A stretch of DNA of 64,000 nucleotides from Diphasiastrum complanatum (GCA_029204225.1 CM055106.1:3499954-3563953), one strand, 5' to 3'; shown: positions 1-11,430, counted from the stretch's first letter. Program-made: numbers and translations. Notes: generated by a model from the letters alone, not told the origin.

Positions 1-766
1 TGCTTACTTGATTACAAGAGGTGGCAAACGCTACAGATTACTCGATGAGGACATGCACCTACAACGCTGTTTCTCAAACAACAAGACTTCAACCAGTGGA
101 TTCACGTGAAGTTGTTCATGCACCATGCAGTCAAAGGTCTATTTAAATGGAAATGCTTATTAATCTTTATATTATCTTGCAGAAACAAATGAATATTTCC
201 CTCATTCGACATTTCATGATGAATATCAATACCAAGATCACAATGATTCATCAATCTCACTAAGTTTAACTTAAACTTTGGCCTTTTAATATTATTTTAA
301 TCACATGGCCCAAAGTCTAGTTTATTCCAAAATAGATAATTTACAAGTGCTCATTGGGCCATGGGCTTACGCACACAGGATGCCACGACCCTCACAACTT
401 ATTGTAAATGTTGGCCTCAAGGAATCTGCCAACATGAAATCTAAACCATGATTGACAACTAAGCCAAATGTAGATAAGAGCCAAAAATCATGGCATGAGA
501 CCTAATAACAAACTCCCATTAGGGCCCTTTTTGGACTCAAAAGGGGCCCCTTCCTTGTCTAAACAAGTTTCCTAATCATAATTAATTTAGTATTAATCAA
601 TCCTATGTGGCACCTTTACCTTGGGTTACCACACAGGGTGAGCAAAAGTTAAGGCCTAAATGCAGGTCTCATTTTCATAGACTATTGTAGGTCTTTGGCA
701 TAGACTATAATAGGTAACTAATAGGTAAGTTACAAAGTACAACTAGAATGGGGTTAGAATAGGAGG
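1..766. other. Unassigned AT-rich DNA
   Basis: I see no credible coding frame, RNA gene or complete repeat here. Frames on both strands are short and have no recognisable motif. It may be decayed transposon or intergenic DNA. Confidence 0.5.
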
Positions 767-1234
767 TGTAAGGATCATCTCATGAAGATCGGACTAGATC
801 TTGTTGCAAAACAACCAAAAGGACACCTGTGGAGCAAAACCACCCAACCAATAGGAAATAAGTCAATACCCTAACCACTTTCACCCCCATGCCATGTTGA
901 ATGAATGCAAGCGAGGAGAGGAAACCAGGCTCAACAAACCGAATTTCCAACAGGGAGATGGGCGAGTTTCCTTGGGAAGCTCTCTCCAAAGAGAGAATAT
1001 TCCCCTTAGGATCCCCATGCAACCTATATTAAGCCCTCCTATTCTTGCATGATAGCAGTCAGACACCATGCGAGTGCTCCAATGTCCAATTATAGGTCTG
1101 GGCCCTCATATAATTATTAATTATCTTTATAGGCCAAGCCTGGAATGACGAGGCATAACCAATAACCATATACACTGGAGTGACCGGCTATCCATGACCG
1201 GATTTATTCCGAAGTGCAAAACAAGGAAGTAGCA
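767..1234 (-). repeat. LTR-B copy, reverse orientation
   Basis: On the minus strand this segment runs from TGCTAC... to ...TCCTTACA. It matches a plus-strand copy at 29497-29987 along its length, and a partial copy at 4439-4738 covers its right half. Shared landmarks are the stretch encoding a 'gcaaaaccacccaaccaa' motif and the 'gtgaccggctatcc' block. No 5-bp target duplication is visible on its flanks (ggagg versus ttggt), so it is probably one end of a rearranged element. Confidence 0.7.
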
Positions 1235-1249
1235 TTGGTTTTTTGCAGG

Positions 1250-1360
1250 ACAAATTTAATGGCAGCAAATTACTTCACTGAAGCTCTATCAAAGGAGCAC
1301 CATCTCAAATTTAATGACATGTTAAATCTCAAGATTCAAGTTTTTCATAATCCACATTAA
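1250..1360 (+). pseudogene. Copia RNase H C-terminal fragment
   Basis: This short frame ends in TAA and reads like the tail of Ty1/copia RNase H: an NYFTEALSKEHH-type sequence equivalent to the usual ADIFTKAL. It is followed at once by a purine run (aagggggag, 1359-1367) and the TGTTGG start of an LTR, which is the normal order at the 3' end of a copia element. Everything upstream of about 1250 is missing, so this is a 3' remnant. Confidence 0.7.
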
Positions 1361-1367
1361 GGGGGAG

Positions 1368-1563
1368 TGTTGGATTTTAATGCTCAGGACCAGATCCATG
1401 GAGTAATGAGCATCCTGAAAGACTCGCGACTCCATTGACTTCGAAGGCATCGAAGTGTGCGAAGTCCGACTTCATCGACTTCAACTTCTCCATGTATATA
1501 ATCAAATGTTTACCTCTGAAGTGTCCGACATCGAAGTCATCGACTTCCTCCTGTGTATACTCA

Positions 1564-1622
<59 letters not shown>

Positions 1623-2156
1623 TATATAACATCAACTTATCCAACATCGAAGTCGTCGACTACTTTGATTTCGACTTCAACTTCTCAAATGTATATATAT
1701 CCATCAACCAAATTCGTCGACTTAACCGAATTCGCCATCCACCGACCTTTTTCGATTCTTTCCATCAGGAAAAAAAAAAATCCAAATAAACTGTTATTGC
1801 TCTAAGGCGGTTGTAATAAATGCCAAAATAGATATTTAGCAAACAGATATTTTACAAGTAGATATATTGTAATCAACTATAATAGATTGATCAATAGTTG
1901 TGTTAAAAAAGAATCGTTCTTCTTTCAAAAAGCACTACTTTAGCCAAGCGTTATCACGCTCAAGCTGAAGCTTTCACTTCAAGCTATTGTACTCTTTGTC
2001 GATATTAATCAGAGTCCAATTTCAGTCTCACTATTGCTTTGATTTTGCATTGCCACTGAGCTTTCTATCTTGATTATCGTTTGTTGTTAACTGCTGCACT
2101 ACCGATCCACAAACCATCCATTCGCTATCAGATTTCCGCTCTACCATTTTCCAACA
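1368..2156 (+). repeat. Copia 3' LTR, 789 bp
   Basis: The LTR begins TGTTGG right after the polypurine tract and ends CCAACA, its exact inverted complement. It contains several imperfect copies of a TCGAAGTC/ATCGACTTC-rich unit between about 1435 and 1690, and a long AT microsatellite. No matching 5' LTR was seen in the window, so the rest of the element is lost. The boundary at 2156 is inferred from the inverted termini. Confidence 0.75.
1568..1620. repeat. (AT)n microsatellite
   Basis: An uninterrupted AT dinucleotide run of about 53 bp lies inside the LTR at 1368-2156. A plus-strand frame crossing it encodes a Tyr-Ile repeat and is not a gene. Confidence 0.97.
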
Positions 2157-4426
2157 TCCTGTATGGAACACCTTCCATCTGCTTTTACTTCGCAAGATCC
2201 AAGTCTAATTGCAAAACAGAGATGGTTCCATAAATGGATTATCAGTCTTGCCACTCACTTTTTCCTTAGATTCATCGATTTCACAAAAATCTAATTAACA
2301 ATGGGAAAAAGGAATCCAAATTCCCAGAGGTATTCTTCTTAAATAATTTCCAATTCTTATTCTCACTTGCAATTAAATATAGTTTATGCATTGAAAGTAG
2401 ATTAATCAAACTAATCAACTTAGTCAAGCAATCAACTACCCCTTAGGCTTCTTCCTTTTTTCTCCCTTCCAAAATGGTTCAGGTTAAAAAACCCCAAATT
2501 TATACTAGGAAAAAGTTCAATTTGGTATCAGTAACTTAATAACTAATTAACCAGATAGTTTTGACTGTCCAATCATTAAGTGCCTCACTTAATTCCTCGC
2601 AAATCCCCTTATGGATCAACATAGTAACTGTACCAACTAGATTTACGTTATTCTTGGTCTTTATTGATCCATAGAAATAAGAAATGCTCCATAATTGAGA
2701 GATTCACAAAATCTTCAACTAAAAGTGAAGGGTACAGTGACCTTAACAACTGACTGATTTCAACTCAGTAAGATCATTCACTTTACAAGCGATTTGTGTT
2801 TGATCAACAACCAAAAATTTGAACAATCCAAAACATCCATGGTTAATTCAACTTTTACGTAAACTGGGATTTTCAATTTCGTTCAATATGGACCAACTGT
2901 GAAAATCGATTAAGAAGATTGATCTATCAAATTCACAAGCACTGTCACATATTGAGATCATTTCAAAACACCCTGCATTCAACAAACTTGACATGCACTG
3001 ACATTTTCAAAAAAATAAATTTTTTTTCGAAAACAGCCTAGCCACTAGGAAATCTGGTTTTTAATCTAGAATTACCAAAAATAGCTTCATGCAAGAAATC
3101 TTATGATCAATGTACTGATTACGCATGCAATATGCATCCAAGCATGCATATAGGTCAATTCATACATTTTCATCAATAGACTAGCACTATACTGAGTTAC
3201 AAGCATGCATGCATCAGAACATTTCCCAAATTCTACAAATTTTAGTTCAAAAATTGCCAAACTTCAGACGGCCATAACTTTCTCTACAGGACACCAAATT
3301 GGTCGTTGTAAAGCACAATACGGAGGGAGAATGGGTCTACAAGGCACTTGCCACATCACTCTACCACCTAGCCTTTGCACGTGTGATCTGAAAATGACAG
3401 AAAATTAGGTAGGAGGGTGCACTTTTCCAAGGTGGTCATAAAAAATTCATCTCCAGCCCAATAAGCATCCAATAAAAGGTTACAAGCACTCTACTAAGGT
3501 TCATTAGAGAGGCATAGAAGCTTCTATCAGGTCCAACAAGCAATCATAAGCTCAGATAATACAAAAAATGCGTTTTTGGACTCCTTCAACAAGCAAAATT
3601 TCAACATGACGGTGTCTAGTTTTCACCTATCCAAATTGGATGCATGATGGCTCAAAACAGACGCAATCCATCATATATTTAGGGTTGTAATGAGAACCAA
3701 CAGGTTCAGACACCCATTTGATAGGTATTCATGCCCAAACATCTCCAAAAATACACGATTTTTTGATGTTTTGAGCTCCCTAATGGTGTCCAATCCTAAA
3801 CAAACTCCATGACAGCCTTAGGAAAGCTTGGTAACACCTTTGAAAATGTGCTTACCAACTATTGGCTAAGAATTTTGAGATCTACCACAAAATTTGTCCA
3901 AAAATCCAATTTTGACCAGAATTTGTGGTTCAAATCCACAAATAAGTGCAATATGATCCTAATCCCTGTAACTCCATTACATGAAAGCACTAAAAGTTCT
4001 GATTTCAGTCAAATATGGATTCTATAGCCCATTTCTAGTCCAAAAACCCCATTTTTTGGTCCAAAATCACTATCTAATCATCCTTTTGACTATTCAACCA
4101 ACATGTAATCATTAGATCCAATCATTAATGACTGTAAAACAACAAGTACAATCTAGAAAACCTACTACATCAGTAGATATGACCAATTCCAAACAAAAAA
4201 CATGAATTCTAGGTGAAAACACTAAAACCATAATAAATCCTTTGATTTCCATCAAAATCTATGGAGAAAATCCATAATTATGATTTTTAGCTGAAAGTAC
4301 ACCAAATTCAGAGAAGCCATTTACTTGGAGATCAATTCCACCACCTGGAAGTAACATGCAAGGAGAAACCTCCAAAAACTGAGAAAAACAAGAAGTAGCT
4401 CTACCTTCCGATTGATGCAAATCCTT
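2157..4426. other. Non-coding internal region, probable LTR-B element
   Basis: This 2.3-kb stretch has no frame above about 70 codons and no recognisable retroelement domain. Its right end is a reversed primer-binding site next to an LTR-B fragment, so part of it is probably the non-coding interior of a minus-strand, non-autonomous LTR element. Its left limit is set only by the preceding copia LTR. Confidence 0.4.
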
Positions 4427-4438
4427 GCTCTGATACCA
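4427..4438 (-). other. Primer-binding site, initiator-Met tRNA
   Basis: The minus strand reads TGGTATCAGAGC, the standard complement of the plant initiator methionine tRNA 3' end. It lies directly beside the LTR-B fragment, so that fragment is a 5' LTR on the minus strand. Confidence 0.8.
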
Positions 4439-4738
4439 CTATAAAGATTGGACTATATCTTGTTGCAAAACAATCAAAAGGACACTTGTGGAGCAAAACC
4501 ACCCAACCAATAGGAAATGGCTAATCGATACCCTAACCACTTCACCCTCATGCCATGGTGAATGAATGCAAGAGAGGAGATGAAACCTAGTTCAAGAAAC
4601 TGAATTTCCAATAGGGAGATGGGCGAGTTTCCTTGGTAAGTATTCTCTCTTCAAAGAGAGAATATTCTCCTTAGAATTCCCATGAAGTCTATATTAAGCT
4701 ATTGACCTCCTATTCTTGCATTATGGCAGTCAGACAGA
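4439..4738 (-). repeat. LTR-B fragment (5' LTR, truncated)
   Basis: It matches the left portion of the LTR-B copy at 767-1234 over about 300 bp, then stops after 'cagtcagaca', where LTR-A sequence begins. The missing part is the outer half of the LTR. The break coincides with the truncated end of the copia-1 LTR, giving an LTR/LTR hybrid junction. Confidence 0.7.
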
Positions 4739-4910
4739 AAACTAGTTTTTGGCCTTTTTAGCCACTAGAACTATCATATGTACAACCTATATGATTATGG
4801 TACATGACAAGTACACTAATTTCACACGTGGGAACAAGCTCCACACATGTGTTATCATCCTATATTTATGGATTTGGCCTTGACCAAGCATAATTTTTGC
4901 ATTTTTCACA
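4739..4910 (-). repeat. LTR-A fragment, 3' LTR of copia-1
   Basis: This matches the last 170 bp (plus orientation) of the LTRs at 32101-32910 and 36517-37348, including the 'tttcacacgtggga' block and the terminal 'atttttcaca'. On the minus strand it starts TGTGAAAAATGC directly after a GAGGAG polypurine tract, as a 3' LTR should. The outer part is lost at the 4738 junction. Confidence 0.75.
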
Positions 4911-4978
4911 CTCCTCAAAAATCTAGCTTGGTAAATCTAGCATAGATCTATCTATAACTCCAAGAGCCAATCTTAATT

Positions 4979-6290
4979 TTACAAATGGATCTTTACCTTG
5001 GTGAGTATATTAGCAATGCAATTAGATGAGACATGAATAAGCTTGATCTCCTTTGATTGCACTTTCTCCCTCACGAAATGATGTGAAATCTCAATATGCT
5101 TTGTTCGAGCATGGAAGATTGGATTGTTTGCAAGTTGTTGAGCTGCTTGATTGTCACAATATATGCATGGAATGTCTTCATCCTTGATCACATGAAGCTC
5201 CTCCAAAAGCCTTATAAGCCAAAGAACCTCCTTTGTTGTTGTTTTCATAGCTTTATACTTGGATTCTGTTGATGAAAGAGAGATGGTATCTTGCTTTTTG
5301 GAAAGCCAAGATATAGCTCCTCCACATAAGAATGTAGCAAATGCACTTATGGATCTTCTATCCATCTTGTCCCCTACAAAACTTGAGTCTGATTATGCTC
5401 TTAAACAAATATTAGTCCTTTCATAAACTATGCCAAAGTCTTTTGTAGCCGAGATGTACCTTAACACCCTTTTGGCACTTTTCCAATGACATATTAATGG
5501 ACTTTGCATGTATTGGCTCAATTTGCCAGCACAAAAACTAAGATCTGGTCTAGTGATGGTTAAGTATATCAAGGAACCAATAAGCATTCTATAGGTAGTG
5601 ATGTCCTCAAAGGATGCTTCATCACTTTCCTTAGATAATTTTACACTTAGTTCCATGGGAGTTTCAACTCCTTTACAATCAATCATGCCAAATTTTGCTA
5701 AGATTGATCTAGCATACTTAGATTGACATATGAAAGTACAACTTTAATGCCATCTAGATCATTTCCTGTGAGTATGATGTCATCAACATATAAAACTAAG
5801 ATAATGATCTTCCCATCATTACATTTGTAGTACAATGATGGTTCATAAGAACTTATAGCAAATTCAATGGAAATAAGATAGGAATGCAACCTAGAGTACC
5901 ATGCTCTTGGTGCTTGCTTGAGTCCATAAAGACTCTTCTTCAAGAAACACACCTTGTCTTCTTCTCCATCTTTCATGAAGCCCTCGGGTTGGCACATGTA
6001 CATTTCCTCTTCCAAGAATCCATTCAAGAAAGCATTTGTCACATCAAGTTGGAAGAGCTCCGATTTTAAAGAAGTAGCAAGACATATGACTAATCTAATG
6101 GTCACAAGCTTTGCAACAGGTGCAAAGGTTTCATCATAATCTATGCCTTTGACTTGCAAAAAACCTTTTGCTACAAGTCTAGCTATATACTTATGAATGG
6201 AACCATCTTGATGGCCATAGCATGATCCTAGACAAGTTGAGTGTTGTTGGAAGTCACCTTTCCTTTGGCTTGGAGAGATTCATCAAAAAG
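4979..6290 (-). pseudogene. copia-1 RT and RNase H, frameshifted
   Basis: Three minus-strand frames make up the reverse transcriptase and RNase H. The first carries the copia RT signatures GIDYDETFAPV, LDVTNAFLNG, SLYGLKQAPRAW and the catalytic LYVDDIIL. The next two carry IGSLIYLTITRPDLSF, SWLSKKQDTISLSSTE and the ANILTK tail. Frameshifts fall near 5690 and 5370-5390. The family role is copying the element RNA into cDNA and removing the RNA strand; this copy cannot make the full protein. Confidence 0.9.
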
Positions 6291-6399
6291 TACATATCTA
6301 CTTACAACAACTTTCTTGGTAATGGGACCAAATATCCTATAAGCTTTACTCTTTTCACTATAACCAACAAAGATGCCTTTGAATGAAGTGGCATCTTCC

Positions 6400-7524
6400 T
6401 TTTTCCTTGTTTCTTAAGGAATATGTACATAACAAGTACATCCAAAAATTTTCAAATCACTAAGATTTGGCTTTTTGCCATACAATACTTCATAAGGTGT
6501 AAGTCCTTTAATGGCACTATTAGTCATTCTATTGCATAGAAAGTTTGCACATAAAATAGCTTCTCCCTAAAATGAAATAGGAAGTGATGCATCTAATCTC
6601 AAAGCTTTAGCACACTCACATAGTGTCCTATTCTTTCTCTCAGCTACTCCATTTTGTTGTGGAGTATATGTGCAAGTAAACTCTCTCCTAATGCCATTAG
6701 TTTCACAAAACTCTTTCATCCTATTGGAGATGTACTCCCCTCCATTATCACTTCTTAGTACTTTCAAGCTAGTATTAAGTTGTTTTTCCACAAGAGTTTT
6801 GAACTTTACAAAGGACTCAAACTTCACTTTTCTTAGACAAGAGATAAACCCAAGAGTATTTTGATCTACCATCAATAAAAGTGACATACATAAGAGCTCC
6901 ACCATTTCATTCATGTGAAAATGAATGAACATCCGAGTGTCTAAGGTCAAGAAGAGAGTTAGATCCTGTCAAAGATCTCTTGAAAGGTAGCTTATGAGAC
7001 TTGGAGAGTCCACAAGCTTCACAAAGCTTGCCACACTTGGATATGGTTTTGGGAAGTCCAATTGCTAGCTCCTTTGTCACCATGGTCTCCGTAGCTTTGT
7101 AGTTAAGATGGTCTAACCTTTTGTGCCATAATTCCACTTGAGTGAGCTCCTCCCTTGCCATGTTCACACTTCCAACCATTACATTAGCATCTTATTTGAA
7201 TAACCTCCCTTGCTTGAAACCACTAGCAACACATTTTTCATCTTTCAAGATAGAACATGCTCATTGCTTGAAATGTACATCTAATCCACTATCCATAAGT
7301 TGTCCTACACTCAACAAGTTCTTTGTAATTGAAGGTACATAAAGAACATTGTCTATATCTACTTTTTTAGATGATCCTAGACATAAAGGAATGGATCCAA
7401 CACCTACAATCTCACATTCCTGATCACTTGCAGTGAAGATAAGTCTCTTAGAACTATTGTAAGAAAGTAGATTAGAAAAGTAGTCTTTTTGGTGAGTCAT
7501 GTGGGAGCTTGCCCCACTATCAAT
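6400..7524 (-). pseudogene. copia-1 protease and integrase, broken
   Basis: On the minus strand the region after the gag stop begins with IDSGASSHM, the active-site DSG of the copia aspartic protease. It continues with VLYVPSITKNLLSVGQL, then the HHCC zinc-binding segment (LWHKRLDHLN ... CEACGLSKSH) and the integrase core with RSDNGGEY (second Asp) and QNGVAERKNRT (Glu). Stops or shifts occur near 7261, 6907-6950 and 6567. The first catalytic Asp region reads HSDVHSF. This is a decayed pol segment. Confidence 0.85.
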
Positions 7525-8441
7525 TCACCAAGTGTCTTGATTAGATGTTTGTGGTGAGGATACCATCAAAGATAGATTGCACTCTTCCTCCTCTTCATCA
7601 AGCACAAGATTGCCTTGATTGTCCTTCTCTTGGGCATTCTTCTTCTTGTAGCACTCGGATGCAAAATGTCCTTTTTTTCCACAAAAGAAACACTTTAGCT
7701 TCTTCTTGTCCTTCTTGCTCTTGCCTTTGGAACTTGATACTCCATCCTTGCTCTCCATCTCCATGTCTGGAGTCTTCTTGGATGGAAACTTTTTCTTCTT
7801 TCCTTTCAAGGAAAATTTAGCTTTTTCATCACCATCATTCAAAGATAAGGAACTCATCCTACTTTTGATATGAAGCATTCTACTCTCCTCACTTACAAGC
7901 ACACTTTGAAGTTTTTCAATACTAGGAAGTGAATCTTGAATAGCAAAGGTTTGAACAAGATAAGAATAATCATCTCCTAATCCATTTAAAATGATTTGAA
8001 CTAACTCATCATCTTTGATCTTATCATCTATAGAAGACAACTCCTTATTCAAAGATTTGATCCTAAAGACATAATTTTGGGCACTTTCACTACTTTCTTT
8101 CATGCTTTGAAGAATTTGATTCCTAAGCATGAGTATCCTTGAAGTATTCTTGGATCCGTAAATTGCTTTTAATGAATCCCATGCCTCTTTGGATGTGGTA
8201 CAAGATGAGATTTCCTTCAAAAGTTCATTACTTACATTCATTTTTATGCAATGTAATGCAACTCTACATCTCTTTTTGTACTTTACTGATTCAAATCCTC
8301 CTTGAGGTTCTACCACCTCGAGTACTATGTCATAAAGATCATGGAGTACAAGCAAAGACTCCATTTGAACTATCCATTAGCATAATTAGTGGATGTGAGC
8401 CTTTCACTAGCTTCAAGTAAAAATCCACCCATTGATGCCAT
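7525..8441 (-). pseudogene. copia-1 gag with CCHC zinc knuckle
   Basis: The gag frame covers the capsid-like region (SCTTSKEAWDSLKAIYGS, about residues 55-75) and a lysine-rich linker, then the zinc knuckle CFFCGKKGHFASEC near its C-terminus. The natural start is probably the ATG at 8441 (MASMGGFLLEASERL), but a stop and frameshift near 8370-8380 separate it from the rest. The frame ends TTGG-TGA at 7525-7527, immediately before the protease IDSGA motif. The same UGA occurs in copia-3. Gag would form the virus-like particle. Confidence 0.85.
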
Positions 8442-9028
8442 TTTTGAATGTGAAAAAGCACTAGAAACTCTTATGGTTTCGCCAAGAGATTTGAACCTAA
8501 AGTCTTCTAGCAATTTGAAAGCTTATAGACTCAATCCTATCACTCGTGAACCAATCTAGAATGATAGAAATTTAGATTCTAGTCTCAATCTTGCAAAATC
8601 ACTCCTTAATCTATGATTTTTGGCATTATCTCTCTCAACTTCAACATGCACTCAAAACATCAGAGAAACTCATTTAATGCACCTGAATCAGGCTTCAAAT
8701 TTAATTTTTTGGCTAATCTAATCCAAGAACAAATCAAAGAAATAGAATCTCTATAGAAAAAGCTTGATTTTGCACTAAAAATCTCTCAATTTGGGTGTGT
8801 GAGTCAAATTATACAAGTTTTTGAATTTTCTCAACCAAAACTGGACTTGTATGGCCTCACACACGTGAAAAGTATTCCTACAGCCCACAACAAGTTCTGG
8901 TCCAAAAATTTTCAGTATACCTATCAAAGCCAACTCGCTACACAGAAATTAGCTAGTTTCCAAAAACTTGCTAATTTGGGCTTAGTTTTGGATCAACCCC
9001 ATCAATATCAATAAATCCTCTTGTACTT

Positions 9029-9041
9029 GGCTATGATACCA
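9029..9041 (-). other. copia-1 primer-binding site, one mismatch
   Basis: The minus strand reads TGGTATCATAGCC. It differs from the initiator-Met complement at one base and abuts the LTR-A start at 9042. Confidence 0.75.
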
Positions 9042-9112
9042 TGTGGAAATCTACAAACTAGGACCAAGAATGGATCCTAAACTGATCCACAAGAGGGATT
9101 GGATGTTAATGA
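9042..9112 (-). repeat. LTR-A fragment, 5' LTR of copia-1
   Basis: About 70 bp match the start of the LTR at 36517 ('ggaccaaga(a/g)tggatcc', 'aagagggattgg'), then the similarity stops and gypsy gag-like sequence follows. The outer 90% of this LTR is missing. Confidence 0.7.
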
Positions 9113-9159
9113 ATCAGGATGAAAAAAGAACCTTAAACTTGTCTCGAACTCAACTAACT

Positions 9160-9429
9160 GTACGGACACCTAGCCCCACACTTGTCACACCGATGGCAAG
9201 AAGAGACACTTTGCCAATAGTTGTCCCTAGTGATATCAGAAGAATACCAAGAATAGTAGGGTCCCTACCTCAATTTCATGGAAACACTGATGAAGATGCC
9301 CATAGGCATATCAAAAAATTCAACACATTAGTGGTCCTTAGTAGAATCACAAATCCTACGCATATAATATTGTTATTCTCCACAACTCTAATACGAGAAG
9401 CCCAAAGATGGTACTATATTGCTCATTAA
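9160..9429 (+). pseudogene. Gypsy-type gag fragment
   Basis: The plus-strand frame contains LPQFHGNTDEDAHRHIKKF followed by LLFSTTLIREAQRWY. This is the layout of the Ty3/gypsy gag capsid domain (F-x-G, E-D-x-x-x-H-I, then LF-x-x-L-x-x-x-A-x-x-WY). It stops at 9429 with no zinc knuckle or pol after it. The upstream end runs into LTR-A sequence, so its apparent start is artificial. Confidence 0.65.
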
Positions 9430-9743
9430 TTCGTTCGATACGCCAGAGGAGCTATACCAGGTGTTGTTGAAAGAATTTACATGATTACCTTGACTACGAT
9501 ACAAAAGTGATGCAAAAAATGCCGACAACAAATTGCAAATATCAATCAGGCTCTGTAACGAAACGAAACGAAACTAGATGAAATGAAGCAAAACTTAAAC
9601 GAGCTTTGATATTGACATTGCTGAAGCGAAATCAAATTAATCGCAAACAAAAAAAATTCGGATGGATTTCAGATATGATTGCTGGTCACTACTTGTTATA
9701 GCATTCCTACAGTCCTCCAGAAAGTAGACAAACACTGCTGATC
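9430..9743. other. Unassigned stretch
   Basis: I see no gene. It includes a short 'gaaacgaaacgaaact' run near 9560 and may continue the gypsy fragment in decayed form. Confidence 0.4.
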
Positions 9744-10580
9744 TGTGAAAATGTCAAAATCATGCCTGATCTAGGCCAAAATCATGTACATATTATGTTT
9801 ACACATGTTTGGAGCCTGTTCCCACGTGTGAATTAAATGCATTTATCATTTAGATGAGTCATATAGGTTGTACATACCATTTCATTTGAGATTTAGTGGC
9901 TAAAATGGCCAAAATCTAGTTTTCTAGCTATATGCCACTTGGCATCATTTTATTGGTAGGAAAAGCTATTTCACATGGATAGGAGTGATCTCACACGTGC
10001 CAAGGATTGCTCACATGTGTCAAAACATCAGTAGTAGGTGAGATCCAACTTGTAGTAGATATTTGTGCAAGTCCCTATAAATTAGAAAAATTGCCTAAAA
10101 TCAAGGGAGGTGGCTATAAGTTAGGAAACTTGGTCCATGTGCCATATTGATGATTATTGGTGGATCCTTTGATGAGTAGGCACTCTCACACGTGCCAAAT
10201 TAGCTGAGTAAGCATCAGCTCTTGTGTATATATGGTGGCTCATTTGGCCATAATTGATATGGAAGCTAAATCTTGGTTTTGGAGCGATTCTAGTGTCTTC
10301 TCTCTATTTGTCTTGTGTTTTTATGCATTGATTGGGTTCTAAGATTAGTATACTTTATTCTCAGCCTAATGTCCGTACTCTGATAGGTTTTCACACGTGT
10401 GAAACCAGCAAGTACAAGTTTTGATCAATAATGATTGTTCTTGTTAGATTTATTCATCTATATTTGATCTAAATGCTATCTAATCTTGTGTAGATTGATA
10501 GGTTGATCTAATATAACATCCAATCACACTTGTGAATCTGATTCAGATATATTCTTGGTCCATTTTGCTGTACTTTGACA
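9744..10580 (+). repeat. Isolated LTR-A copy, plus orientation
   Basis: It starts TGTGAAAATG and ends GTACTTTGACA, corresponding to the two ends of the LTR-A family in reverse relative to 36517-37348. Internal LTR-A landmarks are present: the 'cccacgtgtgaatt' block, 'gtggctaaaatggcc', a 'gtatatatggtggctca' TATA-like region and the palindrome TTTCACACGTGTGAAA at 10389-10404. It has no adjacent primer-binding site and no matching 5-bp flanks (tgatc/ctacg), so it is an old solo LTR or a remnant. Confidence 0.65.
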
Positions 10581-11430
10581 CTACGTCTTAGATTAATACA
10601 ACATTAAACAAAAAACTGAATTAGTGTGCGGAATTGATAAAACAAGTGAATGAGATACATAAGCGGTAACAAACAGTAATTCATTCAAGATCAGACAAAA
10701 TTTAGAGTGGTATGTGCGTAATAGTTACAATATCATCTATTGATCCTCTTGATTTGACAGACCCACAGAATGCATTGGCGTGAGAGAAGTGGTGTTCTCC
10801 CACGAATAATGTCTCGCTTACTAGTGGACTTCTTGGATGTCTATGGATCCTGCTTACAAAATTGTCTCGCTCACATATAGACTTCTATTTAGTATCCTGT
10901 ATATTTTCTATCTGCTACTGTATGTATCGTATACATCTAGTAATTGCATACATTCAGACTAGCACATCAGATTAGATAGACTAAACAATCTATAACTAAT
11001 CATGGATTACAAGAGAGGTGGGTTAGGCACATCCTAACGCTCTTCCCCGCCGACATCATCATATTAGATCAGGGTTTTTGTACTTCATGGTACTTGCATG
11101 ATCTTCCTGATCCTTTGGAGAGCGAAGGTCTAAAAGTTTCGCAAAGATTTTCATGTCGCTTCGAGTCGTTTGACTTTCGCGTCGTCTGACTTTCTCCTAC
11201 TGTATCACGAAAATTTTTCTTTCACAAACTTTTCGCATTTGTGTCTTTTCGTCAGAATGTTTGTGAATATTTTCGCTTCGTGTCTTTTCGTCAGATTCGC
11301 AAAATTTTTTGCTTCGTGTCTTTTCATCAAATTGAGGGCTGAAGGCTAGCAAAGCTTTGGTAATAGACACGTTTTGTTTTTTCAGCTCTCTCTCAAAGTG
11401 TGGTAGCTTGATGACTCCAAGACTGCTCCT
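10581..11430. other. Unassigned, with short tandem repeats
   Basis: There is no coding region. Between about 11150 and 11340 a unit of roughly 36-50 bp built on 'cttcgtgtcttttcgtcag' recurs three to four times. It lies just downstream (minus strand) of the copia RNase H end at 11431, so it may be part of that element's 3' end or LTR. Confidence 0.5.

Larger units (their letters stand above)
4739..9112 (-). mobile_element. copia-1, degenerate Ty1/copia element
   Basis: A minus-strand Ty1/copia retrotransposon with the order gag, protease, integrase, RT, RNase H and truncated LTRs at both ends. The reading frame is broken many times and part of the integrase-RT linker is missing. Its LTR family (LTR-A) is the one used by the non-autonomous element at 32101-37348, so copia-1 represents the autonomous family that could have mobilised that element. 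No target duplication can be tested because both outer LTR ends are gone. Confidence 0.85.

Noticed and set aside
1435-1629. Frame ending in a Tyr-Ile repeat
   Set aside because: It translates the (AT)n run inside a copia LTR.
9744-10580. Clean solo LTR insertion
   Set aside because: The flanking five bases do not match (tgatc/ctacg), so I cannot claim a solo LTR from LTR-LTR recombination.
11150-11340. Possible CRISPR-like array
   Set aside because: The repeats are degenerate tandem units without unique spacers, in a eukaryotic context.
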